Source of the DNA: Moniliella sp. 'wahieum'
Taxonomy: Eukaryota; Basidiomycota; Moniliellomycetes; Moniliellales; Moniliellaceae
Direction of reading: 5' to 3'
Assembly (NCBI GenBank): GCA_003971905.1
Contig: RSEE01000003.1
Location: 868,001-932,000 of the forward strand
DNA length: 64,000 nucleotides
Shown piece by piece: positions 1 through 10,630 of this stretch (within the stretch, counting starts at the first letter, position 1; every line of letters begins with the position of its first letter). The translations under genes were made by a program, and so were the position numbers. The notes under the pieces were generated by a model. The model had not been told where the DNA came from. It saw only the letters and a list, made by a program, of their open reading frames with translations, and did not search any database.

Positions 1-1877
1 TGTAATGATCCAGGCCGAAGGCAAGGGTCCCCGCTCCACACGTTCGTTTTGCCTGGGATTCACTGCGGCGAGTCAGAAGAGCAGGCCCTCGTAGTATGAG
101 CCTCTAAATAGACTATACGGAGATTTACATTGTGCGCACCTTCCTCCTCGGTTCCGCAGTGGCAGGTGCCTACGAAAGGCGTGTGCTGAATGAGGTGGAG
201 AATAGGGAATGTGGTACTGAGGAGAGGTACAGGCTATGAGAAGGGTGGGGCCTTATATTGCCAATGAGGGTACCGGGGAACAGAAGAACGACTGGGGTGC
301 AGTGATAAGAGATGTGTGTCTAATAGATATTATCACGCAGGATGTGGCGTTTTGGGGTCATCGCCGCAACAGCCCACCAGGACTGGGTAGGGACGAGGCG
401 AAGAAGAAGAATGGGCACCAGCAGGGATGCCGTGGTCCGAGCAGAGTGTAACCCAGTCTTCATTCCTGGATCAACTTCTTTCTCTTCTCTCGCGCTTTTC
501 CCTTTTGCCATATATGTGGTCTGTGTTTGTCCGCCCCCGGAACAATCATGTGCAGAAAGACCGTAAACAGTAAATGTCTAGAAGTACATCTGCATGTATA
601 GTCTCACACCACTGCTACAATTGAAAACAAATACGGCAGAAGCCTCTACAACCACTTAAGTGCTTGTCTTTTAAGCATGTCCTGTGTGACATGTGACGTT
701 CGGTTCTATATGGTGCGAACAGGGCCAAGGAATGAGGCTTACGTTTAAGCTGTTTAAAAACCCTAAGACTCCCTACTAAGTACTAAGGCCTAAGGGGCCT
801 AAGGCCTAAGGGGCCTAAGGCCTAAGGCCCGATGCTGATTTGAGGAGAAACGGCAGATTGTGGCAAAATTGTGGTTCGCGCGGGGATAAAGGAGAGAGAG
901 AAACCTTAATTGAGACATGTATACCCGGAATGAAGTCAAAGTGGAAGAGCGAGAAGCGGAAGGCACGAAGCGCGAGGCGCAGATGACTGTGTTGGAGTGT
1001 TGGAGGAAGGATGCAGCGAGGACGGGTTCAGATAAGGGAAAATGCCATGCAGAAGTGGGCGGGGAAACCATCAAGTGAGTCATGCGTGACGCGTATGACA
1101 TGGGAGCCAACTTCAAAGTCTGTGTGGTTCCAATAAGGAAAGTTCAACATGCCACCAGAGTTGGACAACATTCCTCTGATAGCGCTTCTCCTCAGGGGCC
1201 TCAGGGCCTTAGGCCTCTTCACTACACACACAACCCCCCAAAAAGTTGTTTCAATCTTAGCATGTTGTATCCGTTCAAAAAAGAACTTTGTGAAGATCTT
1301 TTTAGAAGCGCGAGAAAATAGAAAAGAGCATTGAGGAGACTGTGTTCGTCATATGGCCGTCGGTGATCGATGACGGTCACTAGGTCACTGACCGCCACAG
1401 TTCCATACACGCACAACCTCATATATGTCAGTGTTACTCTCTAGGTCTCTCTCAGAGTTTAGACGTCTCCGTCACTAGCTTCACTCCATAATCGGCACAC
1501 GCGGAACTTACGCACCGTGTCCGCCAAAAGTACATACATCTTTTGTGTTGTGTCCCGTGAGATTTTAGGCCTTAGATATGTGGAAGGTCGGCTGCCCTCT
1601 GTTGTGTTATGAGCGCAGAGCATGACATTGTTGTCGTTTTACCTGCCTGCCACTGCACAATTGAACAGGCGAGGCAGGTGGCACACTGCCCCCGTGCGAA
1701 GGTGGCGGAGCACGGGCAAATGCGTGATTATATAACAAGCAAGAAATAGTCTTGTCTCGTTATTTTCGCTTTATATATATTCCAGCGGTCCGCACGGACA
1801 TTGCTGTGGTTGCCGCCCCCCACCCCCCCGTGCAGCAGACCACCGCTGGTGTTGATGCGAACACCACTGCGCTCAAC
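1..1877. other. Gene-free left edge
   Basis: I see no credible coding region here. All open frames are short, overlap on both strands and show no recognisable motif. The stretch holds a palindromic repeat run at 784-829. An AT-rich stretch with TATATA-like boxes lies near 1731-1737 and 1771-1779 and may be the promoter of the gene that follows. A C-rich track lies near 1815-1830. Confidence 0.5.
784..829. repeat. Tandem AGGCCT-palindrome run
   Basis: The palindrome AGGCCT recurs with 7- and 9-base spacing (units AAGGCCT and AAGGGGCCT alternate). It belongs to the same class of palindromic-hexamer runs found in most other gene-free stretches of the window. Confidence 0.8.
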
Positions 1878-4675
1878 ATGTCAACTGCCACCATCGCCAC
1901 CGCCCCCTACTCGCCCAGTTCCCTCACCCCCACGGCGGCCTCGTCCCTCCAACACCGTCGACTAGTAGTACTAGTACACCTGCCGGTACACCCAACCCTG
2001 GCACGCGTCCCGCTCATCGGCAGAGCGCTACGTCCCTGGCACATATGAGTCCCCCAAGCTCCCACACACCAAACAGTAGCCTCGCCGACTCGGCGATCAT
2101 TCATCTTGCCCCTGCTTGGGACGAGAGCAGCTTGGATCTGGCCTCATCCCAATCGCTTTCTGCTCCGCTGGAACCGCCACAGCGCATCCCCGAAGAGACC
2201 AGCATGCGCTCCACCCTCTCGTCATCCGAAAAAAGCACACACCAAAAAACAACATCCATTTCGCGAGGGATTGATGGGGGGATGTTGAACACAACAGCCG
2301 CTTGGCCGCTGCTGATGTGGCCGCCCAATTAGCCAAGCTTGACCTGACGGATCCTCGTATCCTTGCTTTGCTCACCCCCTCCCTTGCCCCGCTCAAACAA
2401 GACGAGGGAGAAAAGCTACCTCAGCCATTTGATGCGCCTCCTTCCGCCTGGCAGAGTCACGCGGCTCGTTCGTTGCCCCGTCGCCAGTCCTTGGCGTTCC
2501 TTCCGATTCTGAGGTGAACCCACATGGGAGACATGGCCTTAAGCAACCATATGAGGCTCAGGCCGGCAACACTACCGCCTCTACCAATTCTGAAATGGAG
2601 GCACTGCGAGCTCAAGTCCAGCACTTACAAAATGCGCTCAAGCAGAGAGAGTCGATTGATCTATCAACCTCGGTCTCTTCAGCGCCCCTCACGCCCCCTC
2701 TCTTTGGTCGTCCAGTTCGTCGACTGCGCCTGATCAGCCTCTTCCCCCTACCCCGATCAGAACATTGCAGCACTCTGTGGGCACACATGGAAGATCAAGT
2801 CAGCGGTCTGTCCACGAAAATGGCGAGGGTTCAAAGATCAAACACCATCCTGGCGGTCGAACGGGGACGTCCACTTCTTCCTCAGCAGTAGTGGGATCCA
2901 GTGCTATGGATGGTTTCAGTCCCCCGCGGCAAGTTCCAATTGGTACGGCAAAGGAAAAGGTGAGCGGAAACGCCCTCCACGCTTGAACATTGCGCCATAC
3001 CACGGTGAGCCAGATACACATGGGCACGCCGCCCTTTCCTCCTCCAAGAAGGATACACCGAGTTCCCTCAACATCCCGAAGAGTCCCAAGTTTGCTTTAC
3101 GTGCGTCGGATCAACGCTCTACTGCTCTCGGTTCTATCAACGAAGATGATCGGCAGCGGCACGGAGAAGATCAGGGACCAAGGGGTGCCATTCACAGCCC
3201 AGATCAACGGGACTCCCATCTTGGCCTCCGTCACCGTCTAAACCTTGGCCACTTCATAGTCAGGTGGACGATACCTACAGCAGCGTGGGAGGGCTGGATG
3301 AAGCGACGACTGTCATGGCGGAGCACGCTTCAAGTACGGGTCACTCTTCTTTTCACGAAGAACGCTTCAATGAACTTACCGGAAAGATTGGTTCGTTTAC
3401 ATTTCCCCTCCCACTTTCATTTGAAGACTGAAAAGATACTAACTTGTTGATGCAATCTCCTTTCCGATAGCTGCTTTGGAGGCAATGCTCGCTGCTCAGG
3501 CGCAGTACCAACAACCAACGAAAACCAACCCTGGTATGTTTTTACCGTCGTATCCCCCAAACCCCTCGGCCGATTCTACCAACGGGTTTATGATGGGCGA
3601 CACGTCGATGCAAGACTTGCAAATGCACGCCCAGATTCAAGCATTGGAAATGCAGTTGAACCTGTTGCGAGCTAAGCAACAATTCAAGAAGCAGCAAAAA
3701 TCGTCCCAGCAACAAATCGGAGGCACTTATCAGCACCCCCACCTTCCCTATGAACTGGACTTGAGCTCGCGTCTATCTACTTCAACGCAACCTTCAAGCT
3801 ATGGCCCGCCCACACCTACCGATGCTCATCCCACCGTTTCTTTTCGGAGCAAAAAACGCAGACACACCAGCTGCAGCCTGTCCGCCTTGGTGTGCACCCG
3901 GCACGGCGGACGAGAGCCATGAACCAAGTTGTATTGCTCGCGAGCTGCGTTCGCTCGGTGGAACTAAGCGGAGGATTGGGCCAAGGGAAGTGGCTCCAAC
4001 ACGACTCTGGATCGGAGAGCTGCACCTCCTCCGACAAGAGCTCTTCCCACGGATCAAGTACGCACCATCGTAAAGGTCTGACCGCGGCCCTGCGGGATCG
4101 GATGGGTAATGCATCGCGCCAAAGTTTCGAGCAGCGACCGTGTTGCCATTCCTTCTTTCGATGCTGGGGACAATGACTTACCGACAAGTAAGACCAAAAA
4201 AGAAGAGACCAACAAGCGCATTACCCGTCTCTTTCGGTCTACCGTCACAGCTCGACGAGCAGACTATGAGGACGCCCCCGTCTTGTTTATCCGGATCGCA
4301 ATCTAAAATTCAAGCAGGGTCCGGGACGGGGGCGATTGTACATCCAGAACTCGTCGGCGGGACGTCCTCCCTATCCAACCTAGGTGCTTCTATCTCTACC
4401 AGACGACGAAACCACACACGCTTTTTTTGCTTTGGATTTTTCTCCCAACTCTTACACTCTCATTTTGCTTCTACACTATTCCTCGTTTGCTTCTTCATTG
4501 GAAGCACGACCTTCTCTCCACAACTCTTCCAATCCGTCTTTCTGATCCCCCTGAGCGAGATATGCCCGGACTTCCTTCCGCTCTATCCTCCAACACACCT
4601 CATTCCTTAAGTAGCTTTAATACATCAGGCTTGGCCCTTCGGAAGACATCGATAACCGCCCATAACAGATTATGA
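1878..4675 (+). CDS. Unrecognised low-complexity protein with coiled-coil segments
   Basis: I do not recognise a family. The frame must be followed across several one-base shifts. It starts at an ATG at 1878 (MSTATIATAPYSPSS), is rich in Ser, Thr and Pro, and contains a short coiled-coil-like stretch near 2590-2650 (EMEALRAQVQHLQNAL) and a second, Gln-rich one near 3620-3720 (QIQALEMQLNLLRAKQQF). One intron is clear, at 3391-3470: donor GTTCGT, a perfect TACTAAC branch point at 3437-3443, acceptor GATAG. It joins ELTGKI to AALEAM. The 3' end is uncertain: the coding-like signal continues to about 4310 and possibly to the stop at 4675. It converges on the alcohol dehydrogenase gene. The composition suggests a disordered regulatory or scaffold protein, but that is only inference. 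Confidence 0.5.
3391..3470 (+). other. Spliceosomal intron with perfect TACTAAC branch site
   Basis: Donor GTTCGT, branch point TACTAAC about 25 bases before the acceptor, acceptor GATAG. Removing these 80 bases restores a continuous frame (GKI|AALEA). Confidence 0.75.
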
Positions 4676-4923
4676 GCTTCATATCATGCATGTCATGTCG
4701 ATGGTTTGGGAGCACGACTGTCAGCAAAGCGACGAGAGCGGTCTCTTGCGAGGATATACGTGATCCTGACCATCGAATCATGACCAAAACCGTCTACAGG
4801 AGGCTTGTGTGTTGGCTCTATGGGAATCATGCGAATGAAAAAACAGATCGGCATGTTTCATCATCATCATTGATATATAGAGGGGGGTATTGGAAACCAG
4901 AAGCTTGCACTACTGTGAGAGCA

Positions 4924-6063
4924 TTACTTGTCCACATCGAGGACGATGCGGCCAGCAAGCTTGCCTTCGTGCATCTCGGCATAGACCTCGTTCAGCTGGG
5001 AGAGACCACGGGTGTGGTAATGACACGGACCTTGCCCCGCTCGGCAAGACGGAGGGCCTCGATGGCATCCTCCGGTTGCCCACGATGGAGCCAACGATGC
5101 GCTTGGCCGTGACAGTTGTGTCAAACACGTCGGCTTGATGAACGTGCCGGGAGGCATACCGACAGCGACCAGGGTACCACGTGGGCGGAGGTAGGCCAGT
5201 CCTTGGGTGTACGCCGCCTCGGATGCGGCGGCCACTACGGCGGCATGGGCACCAAGTCCACCGGTGATCGCCTTGACTTCCGCAACAATGTCTTTGCACT
5301 CGCGGAAGTCGATCCAGGCGTCAGCCCCGAGCTGCTCCACCAGCGCTTTCTTCTCAGCGCCCGTGTCGATGCCAATCACACGGTAGCCCATTGCCGCGTA
5401 TTGTACACCCAAGTGGCCCAGTCCACCACCGGCACCGGGAAGGACCACCAGTCCCCCACCGAACAGCTTGGCCTCCAGCAGGGCACGGTAGATTGTCACG
5501 CCAGCGCATAGAATTGGCGCGGCATCAATGAGGCGGGAGCGCATCGGGGATGGGCGTGACGTACTTGGCAGGCGCCACGACGTATTGCTGGAACGTGCCA
5601 TCGACAGTGTACCCTGAGTTCTCGAGGTGAATGCAGTTCGGCTCAAAGCCCACGCGGCAGTACTCGCAGTTGAGGCACGCCGAGGCGACCCACTTGATAC
5701 CCACACGAGCACCCTTCTGGATCCACTCGTCCGAGCCCGTGCCAAGTTTGACCACCAACCGGCACCCTCGTGGCCGCCAACCAGCGGCTCCTGTCGCTTC
5801 GAGTTTGGTAGGCAAGGGCCAGTCGCCGGCATGGCATGCAAGTCACTAATAACCACGTCAGTTCGAATTCCTGATAGGACCTGATGAAAGGACGTACGTG
5901 TGGCAGACACCAGTGTAGGTAATGCGGACGAGCACCTCGCCAGGCTTGAGCTCAACTTGGCTCGGGTCGTACGTGACGAACTTGATCGGGCCACCGACTT
6001 TGTCAAGACGGCCTTGGTGGCCGTGGTAGGCACCTCGAGTTGTTGTTCGCGAATGTCGGTCAT
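4924..6063 (-). CDS. Zinc-dependent alcohol dehydrogenase (MDR family)
   Basis: This is a cytosolic-type NAD(P)-linked alcohol dehydrogenase that interconverts alcohols and aldehydes. The start is the ATG at 6063 (MTDIREQQLEVPTT). Visible features in order: catalytic-zinc Cys in CHTDLHAM, created by removing an intron at 5846-5897 (GTACGT...TTAG); GGHEGAG with the second zinc ligand; the structural-zinc motif CLNCEYCRVGFEPNC; the third catalytic ligand in LCAGVTIYRAL; the Rossmann loop VLPGAGGGLGHLG; and the C-terminus EMHEGKLAGRIVLDVDK ending at 4924. The length (about 350 residues) fits the family. There are at least four one-base frameshifts (after ATKAVL, around the GGHEGAG segment, before APILC and near LTQLSRP), so the gene is readable only across frames. 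A TATA box lies about 100 bp upstream and the leader is CT-rich, suggesting strong expression. Confidence 0.9.
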   Translation of the reverse strand: MTDIREQQLEVPTTATKAVLTKSVARSSSSRTTRAKLSSSLARCSSALPTLVSATRTSFHQVLSGIRTDVVISDLHAMPATGPCLPNSKRQEPLVGGHEGAGWWSNLARARTSGSRRVLVWVSSGSPRRASTASTAAWALSRTAFTSRTQGTLSMARSSNTSWRLPSTSRPSPMRSRLIDAAPILCAGVTIYRALLEAKLFGGGLVVLPGAGGGLGHLGVQYAAMGYRVIGIDTGAEKKALVEQLGADAWIDFRECKDIVAEVKAITGGLGAHAAVVAAASEAAYTQGLAYLRPRGTLVAVGMPPGTFIKPTCLTQLSRPSASLAPSWATGGCHRGPPSCRAGQGPCHYHTRGLSQLNEVYAEMHEGKLAGRIVLDVDK

Positions 6064-6159
6064 AGGGAGATAGGTTGGAGAGGCGGAGGAACGGTTGCAG
6101 AGAAAGAGGGGGAAGCAAAGCTGCTGGGGAGAAGAGTAACGATCTACAAAAACACCGCG

Positions 6160-6167
6160 ATATATAG
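6160..6167 (-). promoter_or_regulatory. TATA box of the alcohol dehydrogenase gene
   Basis: TATATA on the minus strand, about 100 bp upstream of the ATG at 6063. It is followed by a pyrimidine-rich leader (purine-rich on the plus strand, 6065-6125), the usual fungal core-promoter arrangement. Confidence 0.55.
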
Positions 6168-7383
6168 CCCCGTATTACAGTTGAGCCCGCACCTACAACC
6201 GAGCTCATGATGCATGACACCGATCCATGGCAGGTCCGTGCGTCTGCACGGCCCATTTCCACTGACGGAGGGCTGACACGCGACAGCGCCAACCAAACCG
6301 AATCTCACCTGAGAGCGCAGCTGCCTTCATGCTTCAGCCGCAAAAAGTGAGTCGGGGAAGAAGGATATCCCGACTGAGTATTGAAGCACAATGAGGGGGG
6401 GCTCCGCGAGGAGAGTGGTCCAAGATGGCGTGGCTGAACAGGTGCTCAAATTGGCGGTGGTTTGTGCCTCCGCCAGTCTCTGCTCTTCAGGCGTTTTGGC
6501 CAGAGGCGTGAATGTTAGGGGGCAGGCACGGGGGACGATCGGCCTGATCACTCAGTACAACATCCGCGCTCAGCCTCAGGGCCTCGTGGTGCGCTCATAT
6601 CCCAGCAGTAAGCCAATCATGTAATCATGCCCTGGGCTCATATCTCTGGCCTCTGGCCTCTGATCCAAACTATCGATCCGTAGGGGCTCATATCTCGCGC
6701 GACTACGATGGCGGCTAGCGCTTCGTTGCACTTGCTCCAGTCCCTGCGCCCACTTGCGCCCACACCAAGACCTGTGAGGCGTAGCGCGTAGGAGGGCGTA
6801 GGCCTAACGTCACATGGTGCGCCCAGCTTGAGAACGCTCAGGCGCTCAGGCTCGCTCAGCGCCGATATATCACTGTGGCGGCAGGGCGGTTGTGGCGCCG
6901 ACAGATGGTGGCGATGGTGATGAATTAGACCATGGAACCAAATCCCATACACCTCTAGAGAGCCCCCGTGCGCCACAGTGCATATTTTATCCACGCTGCA
7001 TTTGATTCGACTCGAAGAGTGGCTTCATGTTGCGCAGCGCTTCAATTTTTTACGCCGGCATCATTAAACTGACGACAGCCCTGGAAGTGTGATGTGATCC
7101 ATGTGATGTCCGACATGTGTCTCTGGGCCAAGCGCCCAGGGCTTGCTGCGGTCTGCTATCCAACTCTTCAGCCACAGTGCTGCTCTTCTGTGCTTGCTTT
7201 TTCAGCTTCAGCAGCTTCAGCTTGGGCACCTAGCCAAGCTTAGCTACCATCGATTCAAGAGTGGGTCAAGCATTATGGTACTGGGCAACTTGTGCGCTTC
7301 CCGCCTTTCCTTGTTTCCTTGGGCTTTTCCACTGGGGCACGAGTCTTAAACGTTACAAACGGGAGCCCTAAAGTAAAGTGACG

Positions 7384-7416
7384 AGTGACTAGTGACGTCA
7401 CCAGTCACTAGTCACT
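7384..7416. repeat. Perfect 13-bp inverted repeat
   Basis: The arms AGTGACTAGTGAC (7384-7396) and GTCACTAGTCACT (7404-7416) are exact reverse complements separated by 7 bases. Each arm contains the palindrome ACTAGT, and the sequence could form a hairpin or cruciform. Confidence 0.85.
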
Positions 7417-7715
7417 AGCCTCCGTTCCGCTGCATACGCGTGTGCCCCTATAATTCATCCAGTTCCGCCCCGTTCCTCTCCGCTTCCGTCGAGCGCTTCA
7501 TGCTTCAAGCCGGTCAGGCACCTGTGCATTCGGAATCGGCAGGACTCGGAGTACACGGCCATGCCATCCAGGTCATCTTTATCTCTTCTCTGGTGTGTAT
7601 ACGCGTACGCCTGGGTTGACCAGTAGCTAGTAGCCTCCGATGTGTGAAAGCCCCAAGATCATGCATCACCATATCACCAACCAACCAACCTCCCATCAAT
7701 GCATGGTCGATGATG

Positions 7716-7736
7716 ATCGATGATCGATGATCGATG
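7716..7736. repeat. ATCGATG heptamer x3
   Basis: Three exact tandem copies of ATCGATG (the palindrome ATCGAT plus G), flanked by partial copies on both sides. Confidence 0.9.
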
Positions 7737-8470
7737 ATCTGAGACGCTGCGATGGCTCCCAGGCAACACTGGGCTGGGCCATGGCACGGTCGCGCTGTGC
7801 CTTGGTGGCCGGGGGGCACTGTGTGGGGTTGCGGGCTATGACGTGCGTGCTGCTCCGGATCGCCTGCGCTGGCACAGGCGTCGCGCTGCGCTGCCGCATT
7901 CCGTGTTCCTTGGGGAGCAGCCGTCGTTCCAAGCCAGCCCCCGCGACCGCTGCGCTCGCTAGCACGACCCCCACGCGCCCCCGCCCCCGCCGTCTGCTCA
8001 TGCTCAGTTTTCCTCCTCCTCCTCCTCCTCCTCCTCTCCCTCCCCCCGCTCTCGCCCGCCATCTGCGAGGCCTGGGCCGCACCTCGCACCACATGTCTGC
8101 CTCTGCCATGCGCACCACCCTCCACCCGCTGCTCACCATGACCGCCGCCAGCACCCCCGACCGCGTCACCAGGCCCAGTTGAATGCCCGCCCGACTCGTC
8201 CACCACCCATCGCTCGACCGTCTGCGCGCCGAACCGAGTCCCGCTACCTCCAGCGGACAAGAAGAGGAGATAGCCGAGGGTATGAATGATGAACGCAAGC
8301 GTGGCGTTGAACGCACTTCGGTCCCCCATCTACTTGATCCACGCCGCCAGACGACCCCGTCCATTGTTTCTCCTGAGCGACACCCACTGCGAGTGCGCGG
8401 CGCACCCTCAGACCCAGTCACAGGGACACGGTGACAATGACCTCATCTGTCCTCTTGCTCCCACGGGCAG

Positions 8471-9698
8471 GGCCCTGTCGTTACGCCCAAGCACCACCTG
8501 GGCGTGGTCCAAAGTCCAGTCCATGAGCCTCCGTTGGCCAACGACCCGCCCGTGGCGGAACAAGTTTCGGACCCATCGTTGCCTAGGCCGGCATGCTCCA
8601 TTTGTGGGGAAACGCCCGAGGCGTATGGTTTGCTCCAAAACTGTGATCACCCCTTCTGTGTCTCCTGTCTGCGCCAATGGCGACAGCAGGGCACCACATC
8701 AGATCTGGACGAGCTCACTAGCAACTTCAAGTGCTGCCCCATGTGTCGTACTCCATCCCTTCTCTGCATCCGATCCCCCGACTTTGTCACAGACGATGCC
8801 AAGAAGGCCCAGATCGATGCGGTCATGGCACCCAAAAAGGGAATCCCTTGCCGCTACTTTGTCAAATCACTGCGTACATCTCAAGGTCCGTTTTGCCCCT
8901 TTGGCGACGACTGCTTTTATCTCCACAAGATGGGGCCCGGACAGTTTCGGTTTGGGCTGGACGCTGAACAGATGCAGGCCAAATCTTCAGCCCGACGGAG
9001 AGTGGCAGCCCACCGTTCCTACCCCCCTTCGGAGGATGAGGGATCGGACACCGAGTCAATGTCATCCCACACTTCGTCTTCTGTTTCCGTTCGGATAGCA
9101 CCTCGACGCTCGGGCTCGATTGGACGCGCACGTACTCGGTTTGGTGGATCGGGTCTCGGATTGACGCCGTTGACCCCGACGCCTCCGCTGTCTCCGAACG
9201 GGTCGTCACGGGCATCTCCTGTACCGGGCCAGGTGCCTTCCCGTCGAAGTGCTTCCTTTGGTGCATTGACAGCCGTGGTGCCCACTCCCAATGCCTGTTC
9301 TCCTTCCCCCCTCCTGTCACGAACAAGACCGAACGCCGTGGATCGATTGCTGCAGCTGCAGCGGCGGCCCGACGACAACGGGAGGCACGGGCAGCCTCCA
9401 TGTCGGCTGGTGGGAGCCGCGCGGTCGTTTCGGGACTGACACCTGCCTCGCCTCTGGGGCGATGGGGCTCGGAAGCCATGCGTTGGCGTACCGACGAAGC
9501 TCCTTGTCCGCTGCTGCGGCGGCAGCAGCCAATGCTAGTGCCGCCCGCACAGATTCGGTCAAGGACCCCCGTGCGATGGTGCGTAGTTTGCGACTTGACT
9601 GTTCCGAGTTGTCGGCGCCGCTGTCGTCGGCGATTGATTCCGAGTCGGACTGCTCCCGACCTACGTCCCCCTTTGCTCCTGCTGTCCAGACCGCCTAA
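8471..9698 (+). CDS. RING plus CCCH zinc-finger protein (makorin-like E3 ligase)
   Basis: Probably a ubiquitin E3 ligase with an RNA-binding-type zinc finger. A C3HC4 RING finger runs from ACSICGETPEAYG (about 8595) through CDHPFCVSCLRQW to CCPMCR (about 8750). It is followed by a makorin-style CCCH finger, GIPCRYF...CPFGDDCFYLHK (8850-8930), then a Ser/Pro-rich tail with an Ala run, ending at the stop at 9698. The RING followed directly by a CCCH finger of CPFG..C.Y.H type is characteristic of the C-terminal half of makorins. The usual N-terminal CCCH fingers are not visible. At least two frameshifts occur in the tail (around 9290-9500). The 5' end is uncertain: the RING frame opens after a CAG at 8468-8470 that looks like an acceptor site, and a short first exon may lie at 8282-8430. 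It converges on the DUF1765 gene. Confidence 0.75.
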
Positions 9699-10630
9699 TG
9701 CGGGGGAAATATGGTGGATGCCACGAATCGGTGTTAGGATCTTGCGAGCCCCTTTTCTCCCCTATATACCCTATGGTCAGGCCAGTGCTTCGGGGGGAGG
9801 CGTGGTGGTTGGTACCGCGGACGCCTTGGTGAACGGTTGGAGAGACCAACCTGTGCTGCACTCTGCATCCTCAGCGCCTCAGCGCTCATTTTCTCATTAT
9901 CGATTATCCATGCCTCATATGTTGCAGGTTATCTATATTCAGCTTACTGGCATACTGCATGATGATTTGGAAGAGTGTGTTAATGGCAGTGCTCCTACTG
10001 GGCCTCCGACTGATGTGGGCACCAACGATGTACAATCCATCAACAAATCTGGCCATGGCATGCAATATCTCGAGCGACGGGTTTGTCGCCAACAATCCGG
10101 GGGAACTGTAGTGGACATGATGACGAGCAGGGGGGGGGGGGTGTTACGGTGTGTTCGACAGTATGTAATAGTACTGTAGTAGTAGTATGCGATTGCTTTT
10201 GCCGTGCAGACATGAAAAGGGGACAATACGTTATGGTGGATCGGGTGCGTGGAGGCCACAGTAGGAGAAAGAGAACTGGCAGGTTGAAAGATGCGTAGTA
10301 GTACAGCCGAACGTGCACCGGGATCGTTGAACTCCGACCGTTGACGGTACGATGATAGTTGACGACGTTGACGAGAGACGCAACACTAAGCGCTGGGATT
10401 GGCGAGATGTGGGAATAGAACAGATCGTTATCCTTGCCACATCGCGGGCCAAGAGACAGCGAGTGAAGGGATTTCAATCAGGGTCGATTCCTCTGATTTG
10501 GACGAAGGCATCGTTGCGACTAAGGCATCATGGTCCTGCAGAGCAGAATAGTGAATACAGTCAGTAAACAGCGCTTCGTGCAACCCCCAAATGCAAGAAG
10601 AAACAAGGAAAAGCGGACTTGGACACATCA
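9699..10630. other. Intergenic region between convergent genes
   Basis: Only short overlapping frames are present. A run of ten G lies near 10132. This is probably the 3' untranslated and terminator space of the two convergent genes. No further feature was recognised. Confidence 0.5.

Larger units (their letters stand above)
6168..8470. other. Gene-free interval with palindromic repeats
   Basis: No gene can be supported. The long minus-strand frame at 7514-8329 is Gly/Arg-rich, GC-driven and lacks motifs. The interval contains a perfect inverted repeat at 7384-7416 and ATCGAT heptamers at 7716-7736. A CT-rich trinucleotide tract lies at about 8010-8040. The 5' end of the RING/CCCH gene may extend back into the last 200 bases. 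Confidence 0.45.

Noticed and set aside
784-829. CCTAAGG run as an interstitial telomere
   Set aside because: Fungal telomeres are usually TTAGGG/CCCTAA in strict 6-base repeats. Here the spacing is 7 and 9 and the unit is palindromic, like the other heptamer runs.
7514-8329. 271-residue minus-strand frame
   Set aside because: Gly/Arg-rich low complexity from a GC- and CT-rich tract, with no domain. Overlapping long frames on both strands indicate composition, not coding.
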